This document shows positions 54,166-62,527 of a DNA stretch of 64,000 bases, in pieces (position 1 is the first letter of the stretch; each line of letters opens with the position of its first letter). The translations under genes and the position numbers were made by a program. The notes beneath the pieces were generated by a model, which searched no databases, was not told where the DNA came from, and saw only the letters and a list, made by a program, of their open reading frames with translations. The stretch lies in NCBI RefSeq assembly GCF_004352855.1, contig NZ_SJSC01000002.1, forward strand, positions 310,001-374,000. The letters run 5' to 3'. This DNA is from Marinomonas sp. KMM3893. GTDB lineage: Bacteria; Pseudomonadota; Gammaproteobacteria; Pseudomonadales; Marinomonadaceae.

Positions 54166-54582
54166 ATGGAAAACGAAAGAATAGACGCTGTTGTTAATAA
54201 GTATCAGGACATCCCAATACAAAAATTCGGTGAAGGGATCGATCTGCGTCGACTTAATATGAAAACCGTCGCCATGACATGGGTTGAAATGAAAGAAGGT
54301 AACGCTTCGCCATTGCATCGCCATGAAGATGAGCAAACGGTTGCTGTGATTAGTGGCCGCTTGCGCTCCCGAAGTGGACCGCAAGGCGAAGAAGTCTATT
54401 GCGAGATGGGACCGGGCGATATTTTGACCGTTCCTTCTAATGTGATTCATCAGGTAGAAGCTTTAGAAGATTCGGTTTTTTGTGAAGCGTTCGGGCCGGG
54501 TCCAAACTTAGAAAAAGGGATCCAGACCGTTTATATGCGCAAGCAACAAAAAGCAGCAGAGAAGGCGAAAGCTGAAAAATAG
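54166..54582 (+). CDS. Single-domain cupin protein
   Basis: About 138 residues with one conserved cupin barrel. Motif 1 is GNASPLHRHEDEQTVAVISG (His, His, Glu metal ligands) and motif 2 GPGDILTVPSNVIHQVEA (third His). It could be a small dioxygenase, isomerase or ligand-binding protein; the metal site is complete. The ATG has a strong GAGGAGG. A Lys/Ala-rich tail ends the protein. It lies 75 nt before the ferredoxin gene. Confidence 0.88.
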   Translation: MENERIDAVVNKYQDIPIQKFGEGIDLRRLNMKTVAMTWVEMKEGNASPLHRHEDEQTVAVISGRLRSRSGPQGEEVYCEMGPGDILTVPSNVIHQVEALEDSVFCEAFGPGPNLEKGIQTVYMRKQQKAAEKAKAEK

Positions 54583-54657
54583 CAGCCCCTATGTGTAACA
54601 CGGAGGCGAACAACGCCTCCGTATCTGATGAATTTATGATTATCGCGGAGAACTAAC

Positions 54658-54978
54658 ATGGCGACCATTACCTATATCGAACATTCTGGTGCAGAGCATC
54701 AAATCCAAGTAGAAGACGGCAAAACGATTATGCAGGGTGCCGTTGATAATTTAATCGACGGGATTCTTGGTGATTGTGGTGGTTGCTGTAATTGCGCAAC
54801 CTGTCATGTCATTGTTGACGATGCTTGGTTTACTAAAACAGGTGGCCCGAGTGAACAAGAAAGTGAGCTGCTAGAAGGGGTGCCTGAGCCAATGCCCACA
54901 AGCCGTTTAGGCTGCCAAATTACGGTATCTGATGACTTAGATGGCTTAGTGGTTCGATTACCTGAAGAGCAGTTTTAA
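54658..54978 (+). CDS. [2Fe-2S] ferredoxin, adrenodoxin/putidaredoxin type
   Basis: A 106-residue ferredoxin. Cluster ligands are Cys40, Cys46, Cys49 and Cys86, at nearly the same positions as in putidaredoxin. Cys43 and Cys44 in the binding loop ([11 protein letters not shown]) are additional. It passes single electrons from a ferredoxin reductase to an oxygenase, typically a P450. The reductase gene starts 2 nt after its stop, so the pair should be coupled. No P450 or Rieske oxygenase gene is in the window. Confidence 0.95.
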   Translation: MATITYIEHSGAEHQIQVEDGKTIMQGAVDNLIDGILGDCGGCCNCATCHVIVDDAWFTKTGGPSEQESELLEGVPEPMPTSRLGCQITVSDDLDGLVVRLPEEQF

Positions 54979-54979
54979 T

Positions 54980-56200
54980 ATGGAATCAGCAACTTGCATT
55001 ATTATCGGGGCCAGTCATGCTGCGGCACAGCTTGCTCCTAGCTTAAGACAACAAGGCTGGGAGGGGAGGATCATCATGATCGGGGACGAAACGCATTTGC
55101 CTTACCATCGTCCCCCATTATCAAAGACGTTTCTCTCAGGCGAGCAAGATGTTGAAAGTATGCTGATTCGTCCTTTTTCGGTTTATGAGAAATTCGACAT
55201 AGAATGCCGATTAGGGGAGCGAGTCGAGAGCATAGATCGCTCGAATAAAACCCTAACACTGACAAATGGCGAGTGCCTGCCGTATTCGAAATTGGCCTTT
55301 TGCACTGGCGCACGACCACGCCTTGTGAACTTACCGAGTGTCGAATTAAAAGGCATTCACTATTTAAGAAACATTGCCGACGTAGAGAACATTAAAAGCC
55401 GTGTTGTTGCAGGCAATAACGCGGTGATTGTTGGCGGTGGTTATATTGGGTTAGAAACGGCCGCGATGCTGAAAACGCAAGGCATGAATGTGACCGTTGT
55501 AGAAATGGCACCTCGTGTATTAGCACGGGTGACGGCCCCTGAATTGTCGGCATTTTATACTCGTCTGCATCGCGAAGAAGGCGTTGTGATTAAAACGATG
55601 GTCAGCGTGGCTGGGTTTGAAGGAAGCAAGGGCGTTGTTAAGCGCGTAGTGTGTGCTGACGGCGAGAAATTACCTGCCGATCTCGTGGTGATAGGGGTTG
55701 GTGTGGTGCCAAACTCTGAGCTAGCACAAGCGGCCGGTTTGGTGGTGGACAATGGCTTGGTGGTGGATCAATTCGCCCAAACCTCAGACCCAGATATTGT
55801 GGCGGCGGGGGACGTGACTCGCCACCCTAATTTGATCTACGGTCATTCTTTACGCTTGGAGTCGGTTCCTAATGCGACTGAGCAAGCCAAATCTGCGGCG
55901 GCAAGTTTGTGTGGCAAAGAGGTGGCCTACAATACCCTACCGTGGTTTTGGTCAGATCAATACAAGGTGAAATTGCAGATAGCGGGATTGAGCCAAGGGC
56001 ACGATCAGGTGGTTATTCGTGGGGACCATAAGTCGAGCCGAAGCTTTGCGGTTTTTTATCTGCGTGCCGGTCAGTTGATTTGCGCAGATTGTATTAACAG
56101 ACCAAAAGAATTCATGATCTGTAAACGACTCATTACTCAAGGTAAGACAGTAGACCCAGAACGCTTGGCAGATGAAAGCATTGAGCCAAGAGACTTCTAG
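54980..56200 (+). CDS. FAD-dependent ferredoxin reductase (putidaredoxin reductase-like)
   Basis: A 406-residue flavoprotein. FAD motif IIIGASHAAAQLAPSLR, the marker LPYHRPPLSKTFLSGEQ, NADH motif VIVGGGYIGLETAAMLK, and the second FAD motif DPDIVAAGDVTRHPN followed by RLESVPNATEQAK. It transfers electrons from NADH to the [2Fe-2S] ferredoxin encoded immediately upstream. The C-terminal domain is complete. A probable terminator follows. Confidence 0.95.
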   Translation: MESATCIIIGASHAAAQLAPSLRQQGWEGRIIMIGDETHLPYHRPPLSKTFLSGEQDVESMLIRPFSVYEKFDIECRLGERVESIDRSNKTLTLTNGECLPYSKLAFCTGARPRLVNLPSVELKGIHYLRNIADVENIKSRVVAGNNAVIVGGGYIGLETAAMLKTQGMNVTVVEMAPRVLARVTAPELSAFYTRLHREEGVVIKTMVSVAGFEGSKGVVKRVVCADGEKLPADLVVIGVGVVPNSELAQAAGLVVDNGLVVDQFAQTSDPDIVAAGDVTRHPNLIYGHSLRLESVPNATEQAKSAAASLCGKEVAYNTLPWFWSDQYKVKLQIAGLSQGHDQVVIRGDHKSSRSFAVFYLRAGQLICADCINRPKEFMICKRLITQGKTVDPERLADESIEPRDF

Positions 56201-56248
56201 AGAAAGCGGATTTTCCTCTAAGACTCAATAAGAGACGCACCTCCTGAC

Positions 56249-56280
56249 GGCATGAGATCATCCATTGGATGGCTCATGCC
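56249..56280 (+). terminator. Possible terminator after the ferredoxin reductase gene
   Basis: GGCATGAG ... CTCATGCC with an inner ATCCA/TGGAT stem; the T-rich tail is weak. Confidence 0.45.
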
Positions 56281-56351
56281 TGCGTTTCTATTCATAACGC
56301 CAACACCGCCATAATAGAACCGACACCTAAGCGTGTCCCGAGACGTTAATA

Positions 56352-57320
56352 ATGTTTAAAGTGACTCGTCAAATAGCGCCTTTCATTCCCACTTCAATGG
56401 CTGGGCTTGCCTTGGGGATTGCGAGTTTAGGACGGGGTTGGAGCTACCTGCAGGTCGGTACTTCTGTGCTTCAATATGTGTCTGCGATCGTTGCCTCATT
56501 GTTATTATTGCTTGTGCTTAGCAAATTTATTTTACAGCCAAAACTACTGAATCAAGACTTACGTCATCCTATTCTAGGCAGCACAGCTCCTACCTTTGCC
56601 ATGGCTCTCATGGTGATTAGTATTTCTCTCAACAACCTACTGCCAGCCGCAGGCGTGGCCTTGTGGTGGTTTGCGCTTATCTTGCATGGCCTATTATTGA
56701 CGACTTTTATTTATCATAGAGTGAAGCGCTTTAGAATGACGGACATGCTACCCAGCTGCTTTGTTCCTTTTGCGGGTATTGGTGTGGCCGCGATCAGCTT
56801 TCCTGCTGCGCGTTTTCAGCCATTTGCAGAAGGGGTTTTGTGGTTCGGTATTCTCTGCTACCTACTGCTGGTACCTGTGATCATTTATCGTTTAGTGTAC
56901 TGCGATGCATTGCCGGAGCATGCCAAACCGACTTTAGCGGTATTGGCGGCACCAGCCAGTGTGTGTTTAACCGGCTATTTAACCGTGGTGAGTGCCCCGT
57001 CTCAGTATGTCGTTGTGTTGTTATTGGCGATGGCATTAATCAAAACTGGCGTGGTGTATGGTTTTTCATTGCGCCTAGTTCGTTTGCCATTTAGTCCAGG
57101 CTATGCCTCCTTTACGTTTCCTTTGGCCATCGGGGCAACGGCGTTGTTTAAAGTCCAGGAGCAATGTATTGCATGGCAAAGTAGCGAGCTTTTGATCGCT
57201 TTATTAGGGGCGCTGGGCATGCTTGAACTCTTGATCGCAAGCTTAGTCATTGTCTATGTGAGCTGCCGTTATCTGCATTATTATCTCTTTGCTTTACAGC
57301 GTGAATTGACCTTTGCCTGA
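56352..57320 (+). CDS. TDT/SLAC1-family transporter (TehA-like)
   Basis: A 322-residue protein with about ten helices. It matches the tellurite-resistance/dicarboxylate transporter (TehA, SLAC1) family: IPTSMAGLALGIASLGRGW at the N-terminus, APTFAMALMVISISL, LPSCFVPFAGIGVAAISFPA and SPGYASFTFPLAIGATAL. TehA-like proteins are anion channels or exporters. It stands between the ferredoxin cluster and phhB with no clear operon. Confidence 0.87.
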   Translation: MFKVTRQIAPFIPTSMAGLALGIASLGRGWSYLQVGTSVLQYVSAIVASLLLLLVLSKFILQPKLLNQDLRHPILGSTAPTFAMALMVISISLNNLLPAAGVALWWFALILHGLLLTTFIYHRVKRFRMTDMLPSCFVPFAGIGVAAISFPAARFQPFAEGVLWFGILCYLLLVPVIIYRLVYCDALPEHAKPTLAVLAAPASVCLTGYLTVVSAPSQYVVVLLLAMALIKTGVVYGFSLRLVRLPFSPGYASFTFPLAIGATALFKVQEQCIAWQSSELLIALLGALGMLELLIASLVIVYVSCRYLHYYLFALQRELTFA

Positions 57321-57373
57321 TATAGTTCGTTGGGCTACTCTTTAGTTATCAGTAGGATAAATAGGAGGATGTT

Positions 57374-57676
57374 ATGACCGCACACAAGTTAAGTGAACTT
57401 GGTGTTTCAAATGCACTTAAGTCGTTAAACAGCGAAACAGTTTCTCCTTGGGTTATCGAAGACGGCAAACTAACAAAACTCTTTCAATTCAAAGACTTCC
57501 AGCACGCTTTTGGTTTTATGACGATGAGTGCTTTATATGTCGAAAAGAAGAACCATCACCCAGAATGGTCTAATACCTACAATAAGGTCAAAGTGCAATT
57601 GATCACTCATGACGTGGGTGGGGTGTCTGAAAAAGACTTTGATTTAGCGAAGCGAATGGACCGCTTTGCAGGGTAA
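57374..57676 (+). CDS. phhB: Pterin-4a-carbinolamine dehydratase
   Basis: A 100-residue protein with the active-site pattern [35 protein letters not shown]. It dehydrates 4a-hydroxytetrahydrobiopterin to recycle the cofactor of phenylalanine hydroxylase. No phhA gene is adjacent here. AGGAGG lies at good spacing before the ATG. It lies 53 nt after the TehA-like gene on the same strand, so cotranscription is possible. Confidence 0.93.
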   Translation: MTAHKLSELGVSNALKSLNSETVSPWVIEDGKLTKLFQFKDFQHAFGFMTMSALYVEKKNHHPEWSNTYNKVKVQLITHDVGGVSEKDFDLAKRMDRFAG

Positions 57677-57704
57677 AGGCATAGGGCACAGAGAATACCA
57701 TTAA

Positions 57705-57728
57705 GCGGCGAAGGTGTGCCTTTGCCGC
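57705..57728. terminator. Possible bidirectional terminator after phhB
   Basis: GCGGCGAAGG-TGTG-CCTTTGCCGC, 10-nt arms with one G-T pair, weak T tail, between converging genes. Confidence 0.5.
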
Positions 57729-57754
57729 CGCTGTTTATAGTAACGGGTTTTCTA

Positions 57755-58228
57755 TTAGGATATTGCAACTAACCCAACTTTCAGGCCAAAAGGCTGAAAG
57801 ACCTTATTCACCACATCCGCGCTGTAGTTGCCCTTATTATTCTCATTTTCTGACAAGGTTTTTCGCGACACGCCAACAAGCTGTGCGTAGTCCTCTTGTT
57901 TTAGTCCAAGCACTCGAATGCGCAGCATTTTTAGCGCTTCTCCTTGAGATAAATCGCCGTCCATCATGCGGTTGATGATGTCTTTCATGACTTTTCGCTT
58001 CTCTTGGTTATCAAGAGGTTGAGAATTCTTCGATGCTCGATTTTGCATAGCGTCATCTTGCTTGGCCGTCTTAGCATTTTCCTGTTGCTCGGCATCGGCT
58101 ATTTTTAGCGCTAACTTTTGTTCTGCTTTTTTGGCTTTCTTCTGAGCCTTTTTTGCGGATTTACGTTTTATCTTATGTTCTTTAATAGGATAAATGCTTT
58201 CGATTTGACCTTTCATCTTCATTTCCAT
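57755..58228 (-). CDS. XRE-type HTH protein with charged N-terminal region
   Basis: About 157 residues. The C-terminal half is an XRE/Cro helix-turn-helix (LGLKQEDYAQLVGVSRKTLSENENNKGNYSADVVNKVF). The N-terminal half is Lys/Ala/Gln-rich (AKKAQKKAKKAEQKLA) and probably helical or coiled. The ATG at 58228 has GGAGG eight bases upstream; the GTG five codons earlier overlaps that site. It resembles antitoxin-like regulators but no toxin gene adjoins it. Targets are unknown. Confidence 0.8.
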   Translation of the reverse strand: MEMKMKGQIESIYPIKEHKIKRKSAKKAQKKAKKAEQKLALKIADAEQQENAKTAKQDDAMQNRASKNSQPLDNQEKRKVMKDIINRMMDGDLSQGEALKMLRIRVLGLKQEDYAQLVGVSRKTLSENENNKGNYSADVVNKVFQPFGLKVGLVAIS

Positions 58229-58388
58229 GATATTGGCCTCCACCTTTTGCTATTTTCAATACGAATCAATACGAGATAAATGTAATAATAGATCATTACT
58301 GTTTCATATTTGTGTCAATAAATAAAATTTACTGTGTCTTAAATGTAACGCAGAAGAAAGGTGAGAGACATGAATAAAAAGCAGCAAC

Positions 58389-58425
58389 AAAAAAAAGCCT
58401 ATTGAAAATGAATCAATAGGCTTTT
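58389..58425 (-). terminator. Terminator of the ethanolamine permease gene
   Basis: AAAAGCCTATTGA ... TCAATAGGCTTTT, perfect 13-nt arms. On the minus strand a T-run follows. Confidence 0.85.
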
Positions 58426-58450
58426 GTTTAGGAGGGGGAAAGTAAACAGA

Positions 58451-59854
58451 TTATGACGCGCTGAGATCCGCTTCAGCAGCAGCGAGCATGGTGAATTCTT
58501 CCTCAGGCGTTTTCGCAACCAAATGTTTTTTGCTATATAAGAAGTAGTAAGCGGCGCCAATGACGAACAATACGAGGGTATAGTTAAAGGCTCTAGGATC
58601 GTAAGCGTACACACCAGAAAGCGCGAGTAAAGACAGAATAAAAGCAATGGATGAGGTGAAGATACCACCAGGGGTTTTATACGGTCGAGGCATATTTGGT
58701 TGTTTGATTCTCAACAAAATATGGCTTAGTGCCATTAAGGCATAAGAGACGGTTGCACCGACAACCGCCATGGCGAGCATTAAGTCACCTTCACCTGTCA
58801 AAGAGGCCAGAAAACCCAAAATGCCAGGTACGATCAAAGCTCGTGCAGGCACTTTACGTTTATTCGTCACAGACAAACTTTGCGGAATATAGCCAGCACG
58901 GGATAAGGCAAACACCAAACGGCTGTAACCATAGATGATGGAGAAGAAAGAGGCGATCAAACCGGCAAGGCCAAGTACGTTTACGACGGTTCCTAATGTT
59001 TCATGGCCTGCGAAATTTAGCGCATCAACCAAGGGTACGGCACTTTTTCCCATGGCATCTGCCCCCGCGGCACCGGCGAGTAAGAAGACAACCAATAAGG
59101 CCGTGAACAATAAGAAAATCATTGCACCAATAATGCCTTTAGGTACGTCTTTAGCTGGGTCTTTAGCTTCTTCCGCCGCTAATGGAACACCTTCTACCGC
59201 TAAGAACAACCACATACCAAATGGCAGCGCAGCCCAAACACCGTACCAACCCATTGGTAAAAATTCTGTTGCGCCAGCGGCGTCACTAACCGCCACATCA
59301 AATAAACGGCTGGTATCAAAGTCGCCTATTAATGCGACCGCTGTCGCGAGAATCGCAATGACAGCCAAACCACTGATAACCATCATGACTTTTAACGCTT
59401 CACCCGCGCCAGCTAAATGGATACCGATAAAAACAAGATAAAATGCGGCGTAGACCCAAGGGCCGTTAAACCCAAGTAACGCTTCTACCGCAGAGCCAAT
59501 AAAAATCACAATGGCCGCAGGCGCCAGAGCATACTCAATAAGCACAGCTAAGCCAGTTAAGAAGCCACCGGTGGGCCCCATCGCTTGACGCGCAAAACTA
59601 TAACCGCCACCAGCGGCTGGTATGGCCGCAGACATTTCTGCTAGGGATAAAACCAAGGTGAAATACATGACGGCCATGAGTAAGGCTGCAATAGCAAAAC
59701 CACCCCATCCGGCTTCAGCAATCCCAAAGTTCCAACCCGCAAAATCGCCGGAAATAACGTATGAGACGCCTAAGCCCGCGAGCAAAATCCAGCCTGCTGA
59801 GCCTCGTTTTAGCTGGCGTTTTGCCAAGTACTCTTTATCTAGTTGTTCAGACAT
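58451..59854 (-). CDS. eat: Ethanolamine permease (APC family)
   Basis: A 467-residue, 12-helix amino-acid/polyamine/organocation transporter. It has the family patterns LKRGSAGWILLAGLGVSYVISGDFAGWNFG, AAIPAAGGGYSFARQAMGPTGGFLTG and LAVEGVPLAAEEAKDPAKDVPKG, all typical of the Eat ethanolamine permease. The gene follows eutC on the same strand. It imports ethanolamine as nitrogen and carbon source. AAGGAA precedes the ATG. Confidence 0.9.
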   Translation of the reverse strand: MSEQLDKEYLAKRQLKRGSAGWILLAGLGVSYVISGDFAGWNFGIAEAGWGGFAIAALLMAVMYFTLVLSLAEMSAAIPAAGGGYSFARQAMGPTGGFLTGLAVLIEYALAPAAIVIFIGSAVEALLGFNGPWVYAAFYLVFIGIHLAGAGEALKVMMVISGLAVIAILATAVALIGDFDTSRLFDVAVSDAAGATEFLPMGWYGVWAALPFGMWLFLAVEGVPLAAEEAKDPAKDVPKGIIGAMIFLLFTALLVVFLLAGAAGADAMGKSAVPLVDALNFAGHETLGTVVNVLGLAGLIASFFSIIYGYSRLVFALSRAGYIPQSLSVTNKRKVPARALIVPGILGFLASLTGEGDLMLAMAVVGATVSYALMALSHILLRIKQPNMPRPYKTPGGIFTSSIAFILSLLALSGVYAYDPRAFNYTLVLFVIGAAYYFLYSKKHLVAKTPEEEFTMLAAAEADLSAS

Positions 59855-59941
59855 AAGTGTTCCTTTATTTCAGAATGTTAAAAGTCATTTGTGATTTTCT
59901 AACGCTGTACGCGTTTATTTTTTTAGGTATTTTTGAGCATG

Positions 59942-59967
59942 TAGAACGCTGGGTTAGCAGCGTTCTA
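59942..59967. repeat. Perfect hairpin at the eutC stop codon
   Basis: TAGAACGCTG-GGTTAG-CAGCGTTCTA, 10-nt arms, including the eutC stop (59965-59967). On the minus strand an A-rich sequence follows, so it is not a canonical terminator for the eut transcript. Confidence 0.75.
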
Positions 59968-60891
59968 TTTGGACACGAGAAAGTTGGTTGTTTCTTTGTT
60001 GTCTAGTACGAGTTCATCATCGGAGCGGTCTTTTAATTTCACCCCTGATAGCTGCAGTTTTCTGGCTTCTGTCAGTAGGTAGTAGGCCTTTCTGGCCGCT
60101 TCTTGGTATTTCAAACCGGCAGGACGAACATTAGAAATACAGTTACGATACGCGTCTGTATGGCCCACTTTTCCTTCCCAAGTTAGGTAGAGTCCCAAGC
60201 TGTCTGGAGAACTTAGTCCAGGGCGTTCGCCAACTAAAACCAACACGCATTTGGCGTTTAAACGCTGACAAATATCATCACCGATAGCGACTCGCCCCTG
60301 CTCGACTAGGCAAATGGGCGCCAGTGTCCAAGGTTTTTTAGCTTCTGATGGTGTTGCTTCTGCTTCTGCAAGAGCAGCGTCATCGTTATGGCTAAGTGGT
60401 AACAGTTCAAACAGTGCGTTTAAAAAAGGCAGAGTATTTTGTTTTACAGCCAGAGCGGATAAGCCATCAACCACGGCAATAGCCAGATCGTAGCCTTGAG
60501 GGTTGTCGGCGCTATGAGCATCGAGCTGGTCAGCTGAAGCTGGGTCTAATAGACGTCCGAAATCAGGTCGCTGTAAGTAGCTGGCTCTGTCTGTGGCACG
60601 GCTATGCAGTTGCAAGGGCGCGCAACGAGGCGCCCAATCTTGATCGATTAAGTGACGACTCAAATCAGACACATCTAAGGGCGTGTGGACCGCGTCGATT
60701 GCTTGTGCATGGGCTAACTGAAAAGCCAGCAGATGCTTGGTCGGCACACTGACCCCTGCGCGACCGAGGCCCACCCTGGCATCGGTAAAAGCGTTAAGCT
60801 TACTCCATGCGTTGGTGGTGACCGGCTCCATGGGGTCGTTGTGAGGATGGGTGGGGCTGAGATGGGGTTTATTATGATCTGGCTTGTCCAT
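59965..60891 (-). CDS. eutC: Ethanolamine ammonia-lyase small subunit
   Basis: A 308-residue EutC, slightly longer than enterobacterial forms because of a charged N-terminal extension. Typical motifs are DARVGLGRAGVSVPTKHLLAFQLAHAQA, LAIAVVDGLSALAV, LVGERPGLSSPDSLGLYLTW and SNVRPAGLKYQEAARKAYYLL. With EutB it forms the adenosylcobalamin enzyme that splits ethanolamine to acetaldehyde and ammonia. Its ATG shares one base with the eutB stop (TGATG), so translation is coupled. Confidence 0.95.
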   Translation of the reverse strand: MDKPDHNKPHLSPTHPHNDPMEPVTTNAWSKLNAFTDARVGLGRAGVSVPTKHLLAFQLAHAQAIDAVHTPLDVSDLSRHLIDQDWAPRCAPLQLHSRATDRASYLQRPDFGRLLDPASADQLDAHSADNPQGYDLAIAVVDGLSALAVKQNTLPFLNALFELLPLSHNDDAALAEAEATPSEAKKPWTLAPICLVEQGRVAIGDDICQRLNAKCVLVLVGERPGLSSPDSLGLYLTWEGKVGHTDAYRNCISNVRPAGLKYQEAARKAYYLLTEARKLQLSGVKLKDRSDDELVLDNKETTNFLVSK

Positions 60892-62309
60892 CAGTGGCCT
60901 CCAATCATACGGCTAAGTGATTTATGAAAGGCCGCTGGCAGTTGGTGGTTGAGGGTGAATTGCTCGTTATTTTTGAATATCTCCATTGTGGCTAACCAAG
61001 CATCGAATTCTGGCGCTGGTTTTAAACCTAATACTCGACGGGCATAGAGAGCATCGTGAAATGATGTCGTCTGGTAGTTCAACATGATGTCGTCAGAGCC
61101 TGGGATACCCATGATAAAAGTGCAGCCAGCAACGCCGAGCAGTGTGAGCAAGTTGTCCATGTCATTTTGGTCGGCTTCGGCGTGGTTGGTGTAGCAAACG
61201 TCACACCCCATAGGTAAGCCAAGCAACTTGCCACAGAAGTGGTCTTCTAAACCGGCGCGGGTGATTTCTTTGCCGTCGTATAAGTATTCAGGACCAATAA
61301 AACCAACCACAGTATTGACCAACAGAGGGTTAAATTTACGGGCCACGGCATAGGCTCGCGCTTCACAAGTTTGTTGGTCTAAACCATGGTGCGCATTGGC
61401 AGACAAAGCGCTGCCTTGGCCGGTTTCAAAGTACATGACGTTGTTGCCAACGGTGCCACGGTTCAATGACAGCGCTGCATCTTGGGCTTCTGCTAAGGTG
61501 TTGAGGTTAAAGCCAAAGCTGTCATTGGTCGCTTGAGTGCCGCCAATGGACTGAAACACCAAGTCCACAGGAGCGCCTTGATCAATGCATTCTATCGTGT
61601 TGGTGACATGGGTCAGTACGCAGGACTGGGTAGGAATCTCATAATGCTGAATGACTTCATCCATCATGCGGATTAGGCGCGAGGCTTGTTGGACATTATC
61701 TGTCGCAGGGTTAATGCCGATCACGGCGTCGCCATTGGCGTACAACAAGCCATCCAACATACTGGCGGCAATGCCCGTTAAGTCATCGGTAGGATGATTG
61801 GGCTGTAAGCGCGTAGAAAGGTGACCAGGCAAGCCAATGGTGTTTCTAAAGGCGCTTTTTACATGGCATTTCTTGGCGACTAGGATGAGATCTTGGTTGC
61901 GCATAATCTTGCTGACAGCGGCCGCCATTTCTGGCGTGACCCCCGCGCGAATGCTTTCTAGGGCCGATGTTGTGGCTAAGTCACTCAGTAACCAATCGCG
62001 GAAGCCGCCAACGGTTAAGTGGGCAATGGGCGCAAAAGCCAGCTTGTCGTGATCGTCTATGATTAACCGCGTGACTTCATCTTCTTCATAGGGAATAAGC
62101 AGGTGTTCCAGAAACAAGGAAAGCGGCACATCGGCTAAGGTCATTTGTGCAATGGCTCTTTCTTCTGCGTTACGAGCGGCCACACCTGCAAGTCGATCCC
62201 CTGAACGAGCAGGGGTGGCTTTTGCCATTAAATCGGCAAGATCGGTAAAACCAAACGTGCGCTCGCCAACCATATGACGAAATTGAAAAGCAGAATTGGG
62301 ACTTGTCAT
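60891..62309 (-). CDS. eutB: Ethanolamine ammonia-lyase large subunit
   Basis: About 472 residues, the catalytic TIM-barrel subunit. Recognised segments are VIGINPATDN, QSCVLTHVTNTIECIDQGAPVDLVFQSIGGTQATN, NVMYFETGQGSALSANAHHGLDQQTCEARAYA, and the C-terminal FCGKLLGLPMGCDVCYTNHAEADQNDMDN. I take the ATG at 62309 with GAGAG seven bases upstream; a TTG two codons earlier is possible. No reactivase (eutA) or microcompartment genes are present nearby. Confidence 0.95.
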   Translation of the reverse strand: MTSPNSAFQFRHMVGERTFGFTDLADLMAKATPARSGDRLAGVAARNAEERAIAQMTLADVPLSLFLEHLLIPYEEDEVTRLIIDDHDKLAFAPIAHLTVGGFRDWLLSDLATTSALESIRAGVTPEMAAAVSKIMRNQDLILVAKKCHVKSAFRNTIGLPGHLSTRLQPNHPTDDLTGIAASMLDGLLYANGDAVIGINPATDNVQQASRLIRMMDEVIQHYEIPTQSCVLTHVTNTIECIDQGAPVDLVFQSIGGTQATNDSFGFNLNTLAEAQDAALSLNRGTVGNNVMYFETGQGSALSANAHHGLDQQTCEARAYAVARKFNPLLVNTVVGFIGPEYLYDGKEITRAGLEDHFCGKLLGLPMGCDVCYTNHAEADQNDMDNLLTLLGVAGCTFIMGIPGSDDIMLNYQTTSFHDALYARRVLGLKPAPEFDAWLATMEIFKNNEQFTLNHQLPAAFHKSLSRMIGGH

Positions 62310-62527
62310 AAACAAACTCTCGTTGTTATTTTGTTTTGACTCAGTATTAATAGGGTCAAATAAGATGAATCAAAAAAGGTATAAATGTTGCTTATATAGA
62401 GCTTAATAAATACCACCATGAGTGGTTATCGAATATTGGCAAAAAGAATAAATCTATATTTATCAATTATTTATGAAATATTTAAATGAAAGTTTTGCGT
62501 TATTTCGTTATTCACTAGGAATAAGTT

